64,000 nt of DNA, taken from an uncultured Chitinophaga sp. (GTDB lineage Bacteria; Bacteroidota; Bacteroidia; Chitinophagales; Chitinophagaceae). The notes under the pieces are model-generated. The model saw only the letters and a list, made by a program, of their open reading frames with translations, was not told the origin of the DNA and did no database searches. Location: positions 186,001 to 250,000 of the forward strand of contig NZ_CABHOU010000095.1 of assembly GCF_902168175.1 (NCBI RefSeq), read 5' to 3'. Position numbers and translations under genes: made by a program. Positions 7,772-16,634 of this stretch are shown here, in pieces; position 1 is the stretch's first letter, and each line of letters opens with the position of its first letter.

Positions 7772-7779
7772 TAAATTTG
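7772..7779 (+). promoter_or_regulatory. -7 box of the polysaccharide operon (TAAATTTG)
   Basis: TAAATTTG matches TAnnTTTG and lies 71 bases before the ATG of the export gene. The -33 box is not clear. Transcription would begin near 7785, immediately before a hairpin at 7794-7813. Confidence 0.45.
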
Positions 7780-7793
7780 CCTGCATTTTTAAA

Positions 7794-7813
7794 CCCCAAT
7801 CCCAAAATTGGGG
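7794..7813 (+). promoter_or_regulatory. 5'-leader hairpin of the polysaccharide operon
   Basis: CCCCAAT (7794-7800) pairs perfectly with ATTGGGG (7807-7813) across a six-base loop. No T-tract follows, so it is not a terminator. It sits at the very 5' end of the predicted mRNA, where it could stabilise the long transcript or be bound by an elongation factor. Confidence 0.4.
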
Positions 7814-7849
7814 CGGGAGTGTGTTATCCAAATTTCGAGAAAACGTCTT

Positions 7850-10303
7850 ATGATAAAAAAACTTTTGTTGCTTCAACTGTTCGTGCTTGTAACCCTGTGT
7901 GTTAGCGCCCAGGTACCGACTATGTCGTCTGAAGCGATGAAGCAGATGAAAGCAGAGAGCCTGAGCGACGACCAGGTAAGGCAGGTGGTAGCGGATATGA
8001 AAAAGAATAGGATGGACATCTCGCAGCTGGACACTTATGCTCAGCAAAAAGGCATTCCTTCATCGGAAGTCCAGAAGTTGAAACAACGGATAATAGCTTT
8101 AAACCTCGATAAAGAGCTGGCCACACAGTCGGCGGGAGAAGGTGGGACTACAGGAGAGCGGGGTGTTGATGGTGCTACCGACAGTCCGATGACCCAGGAT
8201 GAAATAAAAGCGGTTCAGCACCGCCGCCGCATATTCGGATCAGAACTTTTTTCTAACAAAAATCTTTCTTTTGAACCGAACCTTAGAATGGCTACGCCGC
8301 CTAACTACCAGTTGGCTACGGGCGACGAGATACTTATTGACGTGTATGGTTATTCCGAAGTACAGCATCGCCTGAAGGTAACGCCCGAAGGCTATATCCG
8401 AATTCCAAATCTGGGACCAGTGTATGTAAACGGCTTATCCATGGAAGAGGCCAAGGAAAGAATCACCAAACAACTGGGTACAATATATGGAGGCATCCGC
8501 ACGGGAAATACTTTTGTAAGCGTATCGCTGGGCAATATCCGCAGTATTAAGGTGTTATTGATCGGTGAGGTAGTAGCGCCTGCTACTTACACATTGCCCT
8601 CGCTCGCTACCGTTGCCAATGCATTGTATCTGTCGGGCGGTCCCAGCGAAAACGGTTCCTTCCGCAATATTCAGGTGATCCGTAACGGCAAGGTAGTCGC
8701 GACTTTTGACCTTTACGATTTTTTAACCCGAGGTGATCTGACGAACAATGTGGTATTGCGCGATCAGGATATTGTGCGGGTGAATCCGTATGCGACGCGC
8801 ATTGAGTTAGCCGGGCAGGTAAAAAGGCCGGCAATTTTTGAGGCGAAGGAAGGCGAAACACTGCAAACTATACTGGACTTCGCAGGAGGATATACTGATA
8901 TTGCTTATCGTGATAACATCAGCGTACAACGTATTAATAGTAGAGAACGGGAGGTATTGACCGTTAACTCTGGTGAAGTGGGCACTTTTAAGCTGAAGTC
9001 GGGCGATCGATTTTACGTGGATTCTATATTGAATACCTATACCAACAGAGTGACCATTACAGGGGCCATTTATCACCCCGGTGCATACGCGTTATCCCAG
9101 GGGATGACCCTTGCCGACCTTATCAAAAGGGCCGATGGCGTGAAGGAAGAAGCTTCGTTGAACCGTGGTTTGATCCGCAGGTTGCAGGGTGATCGCAGCC
9201 AGGCCTATGTAGCTTTCGACGTAACGAAGGTGCTGAATGGAACCCAAATAGAGGTGCTGCAGCGGGAAGATAGCGTGTTTATCTTCAGTAAATCTGATTT
9301 GCAGGAATCGTATCAGGTGAAAATTTCCGGCGAGGTAAACAAGCCTGGCTATTTCCCTTATGCAGCAAGTATGCAGCTAGAGGATCTGGTGCTGCTGGCA
9401 GGCGGCCTTACAGATGCGGCTTCGCTGCAACAGGTAGAGATTTCGCGACGTATTAGGAATGCATCTTATGAAGGGCGTGATACTGCGCTGGCCTTTATCC
9501 AGCAATTTAATATCAGCGGAGATTTGCGTACGGGCGGCGATACGAATTTTATCTTGCAACCGTTCGATGAAGTTACCATTCGCAGGTCGCCAATTTATAA
9601 TGAACAGGGTAATGTGTTTATCGATGGAGAGGTGTTGTATCCGGGTTTATATACAGTAAACGCGAAGTCTGAACGAATTTCCAATCTATTACGCCGCGCC
9701 GGTGGGCTACGCCCCGAGGCATTTCCCGAAGGAGCATTGTTGTTACGAAAAACATTTGTTAATAATGGTGACAGTGCGTTGTTGAGCAGCAAACTAGATG
9801 TGTTTTATAACAAGCTTTCCGACACCAACGCTATTGCGAAAGTACAGGGCACTATGATGAAAAACGAGCAATTGCTTGGTATACAATTGGATAAAATTCT
9901 CGCATCGCCAGGGTCAAAATATGATCTTTTCCTCGAAGAAGGTGATGTCATCCGGATCCCTAAAAAATTACAGACCGTACAGTTATTTGGAGAAGTGTAT
10001 TTCCCTAAAAAGGTCCGCTTCGACAAAAATTTCGGGTTCCGAGACTATATACGCGGTGCCGGTGGTTTTACAAGTCAGGGACTAAGAAGGAAGAGTTACG
10101 TTGTTTATGCCAATGGAGAGGTGAAGAGTACCAAACGGGTACTGTTTTTTAACAGTTATCCCAGGTTGCGACCCGGTGCAGAAATATATGTTCCTGCCAA
10201 GAAAGATGCGCGCAGGATGTCAGGTACCGAAGTGGTAGGGCTAACTACCGGCTTAGCCTCAGTGGCGTTGATCATCATTACGATCCTCGATAAAATAAAG
10301 TAA
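7850..10303 (+). CDS. SLBB-domain polysaccharide export protein (Wza-like)
   Basis: The 817-residue exported protein carries a signal peptide (MIKKLLLLQLF to VSAQ, about residues 1-21) and a polar helical N-terminal segment. A poly-export domain follows at about residues 140-220 (GDEILIDVYGYSEV, TPEGYIRIPNLGPVYV), then several SLBB-type beta-grasp repeats (IGEVVAPATYTLPS, GAIYHPGAYAL, SGEVNKPGYFPYA, DGEVLYPGLYTV, FGEVYFPKKVR). A hydrophobic C-terminal helix comes just before the end. It should form the outer-membrane or periplasmic export channel for the polysaccharide made by this locus. ATG 7850 was chosen because it starts a clean signal peptide; the frame extends upstream only to a TTG. 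It is the first gene of the operon. Confidence 0.85.
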   Translation: MIKKLLLLQLFVLVTLCVSAQVPTMSSEAMKQMKAESLSDDQVRQVVADMKKNRMDISQLDTYAQQKGIPSSEVQKLKQRIIALNLDKELATQSAGEGGTTGERGVDGATDSPMTQDEIKAVQHRRRIFGSELFSNKNLSFEPNLRMATPPNYQLATGDEILIDVYGYSEVQHRLKVTPEGYIRIPNLGPVYVNGLSMEEAKERITKQLGTIYGGIRTGNTFVSVSLGNIRSIKVLLIGEVVAPATYTLPSLATVANALYLSGGPSENGSFRNIQVIRNGKVVATFDLYDFLTRGDLTNNVVLRDQDIVRVNPYATRIELAGQVKRPAIFEAKEGETLQTILDFAGGYTDIAYRDNISVQRINSREREVLTVNSGEVGTFKLKSGDRFYVDSILNTYTNRVTITGAIYHPGAYALSQGMTLADLIKRADGVKEEASLNRGLIRRLQGDRSQAYVAFDVTKVLNGTQIEVLQREDSVFIFSKSDLQESYQVKISGEVNKPGYFPYAASMQLEDLVLLAGGLTDAASLQQVEISRRIRNASYEGRDTALAFIQQFNISGDLRTGGDTNFILQPFDEVTIRRSPIYNEQGNVFIDGEVLYPGLYTVNAKSERISNLLRRAGGLRPEAFPEGALLLRKTFVNNGDSALLSSKLDVFYNKLSDTNAIAKVQGTMMKNEQLLGIQLDKILASPGSKYDLFLEEGDVIRIPKKLQTVQLFGEVYFPKKVRFDKNFGFRDYIRGAGGFTSQGLRRKSYVVYANGEVKSTKRVLFFNSYPRLRPGAEIYVPAKKDARRMSGTEVVGLTTGLASVALIIITILDKIK

Positions 10304-10329
10304 TCTCTTATAAGTGTAAAAGACCAGCT

Positions 10330-11412
10330 ATGGAGGCAAGCGAAACGCAACAACATACGGATCAGGAAGATATAACTATCAAAGACCTCATTGTAAAGAC
10401 GCAGGATTGGACCAGGTTTTTGTTTAAAAAATGGTGGATTATTCTGCTAGTCTCTGCGCTTGGTGGGGGGATAGGGCTATTACTCGCGTTTTTTTCAAAG
10501 CCTAAATATGCTGCAGAACTTACTTTTATTGTAGAGGATACTAAGGGTGGTCAAATGAGCAATTATGCAGGACTCGCCAGCCAGCTAGGGATCAATCTCG
10601 GGAATGGAGCAGCAGGAGGAAGTGTGTTTGCAGGCGACAACGTCATCGAATTTCTCCGATCCCGGCTAATGATCGAGCGTACGCTTCTGGCATCAGTAAT
10701 GGTAGATGGGAAGCAGTTGACATTGGCAGAGATGTATCTGAATGTTACGGGCCTTACAGAAGCTTGGGTAAAACATCCGAAAATGTCACGCGTGAAGTTC
10801 CCGGTAAATGCCGATCGCGAACGCTTCAGCATAGATCAGGACAGTGTGCTGAATCTTATACAGCTTTCAATTTCTAAACAACACCTTACTATCTCAAAGG
10901 CTGATAAATTGTTGAGCTTCATCACCGTCAAAATAGTTTCTCCCGAACAGCGGTTTTCTAAACTTTTTACAGAAAGATTGGTGAATGAAGCGGTGGATTT
11001 TTATGTGCAGACAAAGACGCTGCGATCGAAAAATACCGTTGAAAAATTGCAGGCGCGAGCAGACTCCATCGAATTTTTATTAAACAGGAAAACCTATTCT
11101 GCCGCCGTTACCGAAGACCTAAATGCCAATCCCGCTCGCAATGTGGCGAGGGTAGGAACGGAACTCGCATTGCGGGACAAGTTAGTGCTGCAGACGATGT
11201 ATGCCGAAATTGTGAAGAATCTTGAGTTCGCGAAAATGTCGATGGATCAACAAACGCCACTAATCCAGGTAGTGGATACTCCTCGTTTGCCTCTGAAGAA
11301 GGAGAAACTCGGTAAATTTAAAGGGCTAATGATAGGAGGTTTTACCGGGGCTTTTTTAATCATACTGTACCTTGTATTAGCAAGGCTATATAAAGAAATA
11401 ATGGCCAAATAA
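10330..11412 (+). CDS. Wzz-like chain-length determinant protein
   Basis: The 360-residue inner-membrane protein has one transmembrane helix near residues 36-55 (WWIILLVSALGGGIGLLLAFF) and a second near 333-352. Between them is a large periplasmic, partly coiled-coil domain, the polysaccharide co-polymerase topology. It lacks a C-terminal BY-kinase domain, so it resembles Wzz rather than full-length Wzc, and no separate kinase gene is visible in the locus. It follows the export gene by 26 bases, the usual Wza-Wzz order. It probably sets chain length together with the polymerase at 34263. Confidence 0.8.
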   Translation: MEASETQQHTDQEDITIKDLIVKTQDWTRFLFKKWWIILLVSALGGGIGLLLAFFSKPKYAAELTFIVEDTKGGQMSNYAGLASQLGINLGNGAAGGSVFAGDNVIEFLRSRLMIERTLLASVMVDGKQLTLAEMYLNVTGLTEAWVKHPKMSRVKFPVNADRERFSIDQDSVLNLIQLSISKQHLTISKADKLLSFITVKIVSPEQRFSKLFTERLVNEAVDFYVQTKTLRSKNTVEKLQARADSIEFLLNRKTYSAAVTEDLNANPARNVARVGTELALRDKLVLQTMYAEIVKNLEFAKMSMDQQTPLIQVVDTPRLPLKKEKLGKFKGLMIGGFTGAFLIILYLVLARLYKEIMAK

Positions 11413-11420
11413 ATCGCTTC

Positions 11421-12713
11421 ATGGAAAAGTCATCAAATTATAAAATAGGGATCATCGGGCTTGGATATGTAGGGTTGCCGCTGGCAGTAGAATTTGCAAA
11501 AAAGTATGATGTATGGGGCTTTGATATTAAAGAAAGCCGTGTACAGGAGCTGTCTCAGGGCATTGATCATACAAAGGAAGCGGATCTGACAAGCCTCCGC
11601 GCAGTATCTCACCATTCGGATAATCAGGCGGGCAGATTGCGGTTCTCTCACAAAACGGAAGACATTGCTGGTTGTAATGTCTACATTCTTACCGTTCCAA
11701 CCCCTATCGACCATTTCAAAACACCAGACCTCCGTCCGCTGCTGAAAGCTACGGAGATGGTCGGGAAATTGCTGAAAGCCGGAGACATTGTCATTTATGA
11801 ATCAACCGTTTATCCTGGTTGTACTGAAGATGACTGCGTGCCAGTACTTGAAGCTACTTCAGGGTTAAAATTCAATAAAGACTTTTTCTGCGGATATTCT
11901 CCAGAAAGAATTAACCCCGGCGACAAAGTTAACACACTTACTAAAATCATGAAGGTGACTTCTGGTTCTACCGAAGAAGTAGCCGAAGTTGTTGATCAGT
12001 TATATCGGAGTATCATCGAAGCTGGCACCTTTAAGGCAAGCAGCCTGAAAGTGGCAGAGGCGTCGAAAGCTATTGAAAATGCACAGCGCGATGTGAATAT
12101 CAGCTTCGTAAATGAACTGGCTTTGATTTTCGCTCGTATGGAAATCGATACGAATGACGTACTGGAAGCCGCGGCTACCAAATGGAATTTCCTCAAGTTT
12201 AAGCCCGGATTAGTGGGCGGGCACTGTATTGGCGTTGATCCATATTACCTGGCACACAAAGCCGAATCGCTTGGTTATCATCCGCAGGTGATTTTGTCGG
12301 GCCGAAGGGTAAATGACAATATGGGTATGTTTGTGGCCAATTGCGTCATTAAACTAATGATTAAAAAGGGACACAAGATCAATGCCTCCAGAGCTTTGAT
12401 CCTCGGGGTTACCTTTAAAGAAAACTGTCCGGATATCCGAAATTCCCGTGTGGTCGACATCTACCATGAACTTAAGCAATTTGGATTGTTGGTAGATATG
12501 TATGATCCGCACGCGGACCCCGCTGAAGTGAAGGAAGAGTATGGGATTTTGCCGGTAGAACACCTGGATCGCAAATACGACGCAATCATCCTTGCAGTGT
12601 CTCATACAGAATTTAAAGCGCTTGATTTTACTTCACTCAGATACGATGAACAAAGCGTAATTTTTGATACTAAAGCATTCCTCGACCGGTCAATTGTTGA
12701 CGGCCGGTTATAA
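11421..12713 (+). CDS. UDP-N-acetylhexosamine 6-dehydrogenase (TviB/WbpO type)
   Basis: The 430-residue enzyme has an N-terminal Rossmann domain (GIIGLGYVGLPLAVEFAKK, residues 9-27), the central helical dimer region and a C-terminal UDP-binding domain. The catalytic Cys269 lies in GGHCIGVDPYYL. It should oxidise the C6 hydroxyl of a UDP-HexNAc to a uronic acid using two NAD. The YDVWGFDIKESRV opening and the overall length resemble TviB/WbpO-type enzymes more than glucose-specific Ugd. This is judged by eye, so the exact sugar (GlcNAc or GalNAc) is not settled. It lies 8 bases after the Wzz-like gene in the same operon. Confidence 0.8.
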   Translation: MEKSSNYKIGIIGLGYVGLPLAVEFAKKYDVWGFDIKESRVQELSQGIDHTKEADLTSLRAVSHHSDNQAGRLRFSHKTEDIAGCNVYILTVPTPIDHFKTPDLRPLLKATEMVGKLLKAGDIVIYESTVYPGCTEDDCVPVLEATSGLKFNKDFFCGYSPERINPGDKVNTLTKIMKVTSGSTEEVAEVVDQLYRSIIEAGTFKASSLKVAEASKAIENAQRDVNISFVNELALIFARMEIDTNDVLEAAATKWNFLKFKPGLVGGHCIGVDPYYLAHKAESLGYHPQVILSGRRVNDNMGMFVANCVIKLMIKKGHKINASRALILGVTFKENCPDIRNSRVVDIYHELKQFGLLVDMYDPHADPAEVKEEYGILPVEHLDRKYDAIILAVSHTEFKALDFTSLRYDEQSVIFDTKAFLDRSIVDGRL

Positions 12714-12726
12714 ATATGCATCTAAT

Positions 12727-13860
12727 ATGATACCATTATCAGAACCCAATTTGGGAGGAAATGAATTGAAGTACGTTAGTGATTGCATTGAGACCAATTG
12801 GGTGTCGTCAGTAGGCAGCTATGTCGACAAATTCGAGCAAATGTCTGCCGCATATTGTGATGTAGCGAAAGGGATAGCCGCCACTAATGGTACTGCGGCG
12901 TTGCACATCAGCCTTATTTTAGGAGGGGTGCAACGTGGTGATCTAGTTATTCTTCCAAATATCACATTTGTTGCACCAGCAAATGTGATTAAGTATATAG
13001 GGGCCGATCCTTTATTAATGGATGTTGATAAAGACACTTGGCAGCTGGATACTGTACTTTTGGAGCGTTTTCTAGCTACGGAATGTGAGGTGCGCGGTGG
13101 CTACTGTTATCACGTTTCATCTGGCCGTCGCATTCCAGTTATCTTACCCGTGCATGTATTAGGTAACATGGTGAATATGGAGGCACTTATGACGCTGGCC
13201 GAAAGTTACCGGCTTACGGTTATTGAAGATGCGACCGAGGCTTTGGGCTCAACTTACAATGGGAAACCAGCAGGCTCATTTGGCCTGTTTGGTTGTTTGA
13301 GTTATAATGGGAATAAGATAATTACCACCGGTGGGGGAGGGATGATCCTTACCAATGATGAAAAGCTGGCCGCTAAGGCAAAACATCTAACAACGCAGGC
13401 GAAAGCTTCTGCGCTTGATTATTATCACGATGAACTGGGCTATAATTATCGTTTGGTAAATATTCTTGCCGCCATTGGAGTTGCGCAGATGGAGCAACTG
13501 GATGCGTTTATTGTTCGCAAAAGGGCTGTGGCAGAAATGTATTCATCTGCGTTAAAAGAGGTTCCGGGTTTCAGGCCGCAGACGGTTACAGCGAATGTTA
13601 ATCCTAACTGCTGGCTTTACACAGCAGCCTTTCACCGGTCTAAGGAATTGATTGCTTACCTAAAGGAACATCAGGTGCAGGCAAGGCCATTCTGGGTTCC
13701 AATGAATCAGTTGCCCGTATTCGAAAATGATGTGTATTACAATAATGGTGATATATCGGGCGAGGTGTTCGGTGATTGTGTAAGCCTGCCTTGCTCATCT
13801 GGAATTACTGACGAGATGGTGGCGATAGTGATTAATAAAATCAAGGAGTTTTATGCCTAA
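12727..13860 (+). CDS. legC: LegC-family sugar aminotransferase
   Basis: This 377-residue PLP enzyme of the DegT/DnrJ/EryC1 class starts MIPLSEPNLGGNELKYV, typical of LegC. The PLP lysine is Lys197 in SYNGNKIITTGGGGM, preceded by the ATNGTAALH and IEDATEALGS motifs. LegC aminates a 4-keto-6-deoxy-GlcNAc nucleotide to the 4-amino sugar in legionaminic acid synthesis. ATG 12727 was preferred to the longer frame that overlaps the dehydrogenase because it gives the family N terminus. The next gene overlaps it by 8 bases. The six nonulosonate-type genes that follow support the assignment. Confidence 0.85.
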   Translation: MIPLSEPNLGGNELKYVSDCIETNWVSSVGSYVDKFEQMSAAYCDVAKGIAATNGTAALHISLILGGVQRGDLVILPNITFVAPANVIKYIGADPLLMDVDKDTWQLDTVLLERFLATECEVRGGYCYHVSSGRRIPVILPVHVLGNMVNMEALMTLAESYRLTVIEDATEALGSTYNGKPAGSFGLFGCLSYNGNKIITTGGGGMILTNDEKLAAKAKHLTTQAKASALDYYHDELGYNYRLVNILAAIGVAQMEQLDAFIVRKRAVAEMYSSALKEVPGFRPQTVTANVNPNCWLYTAAFHRSKELIAYLKEHQVQARPFWVPMNQLPVFENDVYYNNGDISGEVFGDCVSLPCSSGITDEMVAIVINKIKEFYA

Positions 13861-14494
13861 AAAACCATTAATACTGGTAGGCGGCGGCGGGCATTGCGTC
13901 TCCTGTATAGATGCGATAGAAAGCAGCGACGAATGGGAAATCCTTGGCATTCTTGAACGCGAGGCGACCGCTGTTGGCCGGCGGGTGCTGGGTTACTCTG
14001 TACTGGGTACTAACGAGGCGATACCGATGTACGTAGCAAAAGGATATTATTTCCTGGTAACGGTCGGCCAGATTAAGTCGGCTGCTACAAGGCGTACGCT
14101 CACTTCGCTGTTGGAGAAAGCCGGGGCGCGGATGGCGACAGTGGTAGCTGCAAAGTCGATTGTTTCGCAGCACGCAACACTTGGCGAAGGCACAATTGTT
14201 CATCATTTTAGTGTTGTGAATGCCGGTGCAGTAGTGGGGAAATCAAATATTTTGAATACCGGCAGTATTATAGAGCACGATGTGACGACAGGCGATTTTT
14301 GTCATATTTCCACCTCAGCTGTTCTAAACGGCAATGTTAAAATAGGAAATAATTGCTTTATTGGCAGTGGTGTAGTTGTATTGAACGGATTGCAGATTGC
14401 GGATGAAGTAGTGCTGGGAGCGGGAGCGATTGTAACCAAAAGCATACACGATTCAGGTATATATGCCGGGGTGCCTAACAAAAAAATCAAGTAA
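13853..14494 (+). CDS. NeuD/PglD-like sugar acetyltransferase (LegH candidate)
   Basis: The 213-residue protein has a small N-terminal nucleotide-sugar-binding Rossmann-like domain (LILVGGGGHCVSC at the start). A C-terminal left-handed beta-helix of hexapeptide repeats covers about residues 100-213 (GEGTIVHHFSVVNAGAVVG, VVLGAGAIVTKSI). PglD relatives acetylate the 4-amino group of UDP-sugars, and in a legionaminate operon the expected role is the LegH step, N-acetylation of the LegC product. An O-acetyltransferase acting on the finished sugar (NeuD type) is the alternative. It overlaps legC by 8 bases and the synthase gene by 1 base, so translation is probably coupled. Confidence 0.8.
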   Translation: MPKKPLILVGGGGHCVSCIDAIESSDEWEILGILEREATAVGRRVLGYSVLGTNEAIPMYVAKGYYFLVTVGQIKSAATRRTLTSLLEKAGARMATVVAAKSIVSQHATLGEGTIVHHFSVVNAGAVVGKSNILNTGSIIEHDVTTGDFCHISTSAVLNGNVKIGNNCFIGSGVVVLNGLQIADEVVLGAGAIVTKSIHDSGIYAGVPNKKIK

Positions 14495-15516
14495 TGACGC
14501 ATACGCTTATTATAGCAGAAGCCGGGGTAAACCATAACGGCGATCTTGCAACCGCTTTTAAGCTTGTGGATGCCGCCAAGGCTGCGGGTGCCGACTTGGT
14601 TAAATTTCAGACTTTCAAGGCTGAAAAACTGGTTAGCAGAGTAGCAAGGAAGGCGGAATACCAGGTCAGGAATACGGAAAAGGAATCGGAAACGCAGTTC
14701 GAGATGTTGCGGCGATTGGAGTTGAGTGAGAGTGACCATGACGCGCTGATAGCTTACTGTCGCAAAAAGGAAATCGGGTTTTTCTCCACCGCTTTCGATA
14801 TGGATTCACTTCAATACCTGCATTCCCTGGGTATCACCATTGCAAAAGTGCCATCCGGAGAACTGACGAATCTGCCTTATTTAAGGAAGATGGCCAAGCT
14901 GTTTGACCGTATTATTATTTCCACCGGTATGGCTATGATGGACGAGGTGAAAGCCGCGCTGGAGGTGTTTTTGGCAGCCGGTACTGAGCGCTCTAATATC
15001 ACTGTGCTGCATTGTAATACAGAATATCCGACCCCAATGCAGGATGTGAATCTGCGTGCTATGCTAAGTATACGGGAACAATTGCAGATAACCGTGGGTT
15101 ATTCTGATCATACGGCTGGCATTGAGGTGCCCATTGCCGCGGTAGCCCTTGGTGCCACGGTGATAGAAAAGCATTTTACGTTAGATAAAACAATGGAAGG
15201 TCCGGATCATAGGGCTTCACTGGAACCTGCGGAACTGGCGGCCATGGTAAATGGCATCAGGAATGTGGAAGCAGCGATTGCTGGATCGGGGTTTAAAGAG
15301 CCCTCAGCATCGGAGAAAAAAAATATTGTCATTGCCAGAAAAAGTATTCACCTGAAAGAAGCGCTTGAACATGGTGCTGTTCTAAAGGAAGAACACCTGG
15401 TGATGTTGCGCCCGGGTGATGGAATTTCTCCATTTGAAATGGATAACGTCATCGGCCGCAGATTAAACGAAAACAAGGAAGCGTATCATAAACTTTCCTG
15501 GTCAGATTTAATATGA
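14494..15516 (+). CDS. neuB: NeuB-family nonulosonate synthase (LegI type)
   Basis: The 340-residue enzyme condenses phosphoenolpyruvate with a six-carbon amino sugar to give a nine-carbon acid. The TIM-barrel NeuB domain shows the family opening IIAEAGVNHNGDL, then LVKFQTFKAEKLVS, KVPSGELTNLPYL, STGMAMMDEV, HCNTEYPTP and GYSDHTAGIEVP. A C-terminal SAF antifreeze-like domain (about residues 280-340) carries the RKSIHLKEALEHGAVL segment. Context (LegC, NeuC, PtmE, CMP synthetase) points to a legionaminic-type product rather than N-acetylneuraminic acid. The start ATG shares one base with the preceding stop, and the next gene overlaps by ATGA. Confidence 0.92.
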   Translation: MTHTLIIAEAGVNHNGDLATAFKLVDAAKAAGADLVKFQTFKAEKLVSRVARKAEYQVRNTEKESETQFEMLRRLELSESDHDALIAYCRKKEIGFFSTAFDMDSLQYLHSLGITIAKVPSGELTNLPYLRKMAKLFDRIIISTGMAMMDEVKAALEVFLAAGTERSNITVLHCNTEYPTPMQDVNLRAMLSIREQLQITVGYSDHTAGIEVPIAAVALGATVIEKHFTLDKTMEGPDHRASLEPAELAAMVNGIRNVEAAIAGSGFKEPSASEKKNIVIARKSIHLKEALEHGAVLKEEHLVMLRPGDGISPFEMDNVIGRRLNENKEAYHKLSWSDLI

Positions 15517-16634
15517 GAGTTGGTATATTGACAAGTTCCCGTGCTGATTTCGGCATTTATCTTCCGCTATTGAAGGAATTGCGGCGCCATGCGGATGTCC
15601 GGACAGAATTGATTGTGTTTGGAACACACCTGTCTCACTGTCATGGTTACACCGCACAGCATATACTAGACGAAGGTTTTTCTATTGATCATCGCATAGA
15701 GTCGATGTTGCTGGGCGATACGGAAGAAGCATTGTCGACAGGCATCGGTCTGACGGTAACAAAGTTCGCCAGTTTCTGGCAACAACATGGCAAACGATTT
15801 GATTGGGTATTGTGCCTTGGCGACCGTTTTGAAATGTTCGCAGCAGTTGCAGCAGGTATTCCCTTTAATATCAGGTTTGCACATATTCATGGCGGTGAAA
15901 CTACGCTGGGAGCTATTGATAATACTTTCAGGCATGCGATCACTCACGCTTCCAAAATGCATTTTACAGCCACAGAGGCCTTTTTAGATAAGGTAAAACA
16001 ACTGGTAGAACCACCTTATCACATCTTCAATGTGGGCGCATTGAGCCTGGACAACCTGGGTGAAATACCCCTTCATACTAATGAAGAAATTCTGCAGAAA
16101 TGGGATATTGATCTTTCGAAGCCTACCGTATTGGTTACATTTCATCCTGAGACAGTAAAGCCAGAAATAAATGACAAGTATGGTAGGGAACTGGTAGACG
16201 CACTGTTGGAACTATCGCAGTACCAGTTCGTAATAACGATGCCTAATGCCGATACCGCAGGGAATCGTTTGCGGGCACTCTTTACCAGCAGTTTCAAAGA
16301 CAGCGCCCATGTACGTTTGGTGGAAAATTTTGGAACAAGGGGATATTTTACCATGATGGCCCGAAGCCGCTTTCTGCTGGGTAACACGTCAAGTGGCATT
16401 ATTGAAGCAGCTTCGTTTGACAAATATGTGTTGAACCTCGGCGATCGCCAGCGGGGACGACTTTGCGGCAAAAATGTAATTAATATTCCGGTTTCTAAAA
16501 CCGCCATACTTGAAGCAGTAACTAATATCGAAAAATTGCCCGCATATAACGACGGTAATATCTATTGGAATGGTGGTGCCGCCGTTCATATTGTAGAGCA
16601 GTTAATCAATCATAATAACTTATCCTTGGTATGA
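15513..16634 (+). CDS. neuC: NeuC-family NDP-HexNAc 2-epimerase, hydrolysing (LegG type)
   Basis: The 373-residue GT-B-fold enzyme removes the nucleotide and inverts C2 of an NDP-amino-sugar to supply the substrate of the synthase encoded just upstream. Family motifs are TSSRADFGIYLPLL at the N terminus, CLGDRFEMFAAVAAG, HIHGGE (His in the active site), TFHPET and NTSSGIIEA. Length is normal for NeuC/LegG. It overlaps both neighbours by four bases (ATGA), so it is translationally coupled within the nonulosonate block. Whether it accepts a GDP- or UDP-sugar cannot be read from sequence; the PtmE-like gene next to it suggests GDP. Confidence 0.9.
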   Translation: MRVGILTSSRADFGIYLPLLKELRRHADVRTELIVFGTHLSHCHGYTAQHILDEGFSIDHRIESMLLGDTEEALSTGIGLTVTKFASFWQQHGKRFDWVLCLGDRFEMFAAVAAGIPFNIRFAHIHGGETTLGAIDNTFRHAITHASKMHFTATEAFLDKVKQLVEPPYHIFNVGALSLDNLGEIPLHTNEEILQKWDIDLSKPTVLVTFHPETVKPEINDKYGRELVDALLELSQYQFVITMPNADTAGNRLRALFTSSFKDSAHVRLVENFGTRGYFTMMARSRFLLGNTSSGIIEAASFDKYVLNLGDRQRGRLCGKNVINIPVSKTAILEAVTNIEKLPAYNDGNIYWNGGAAVHIVEQLINHNNLSLV

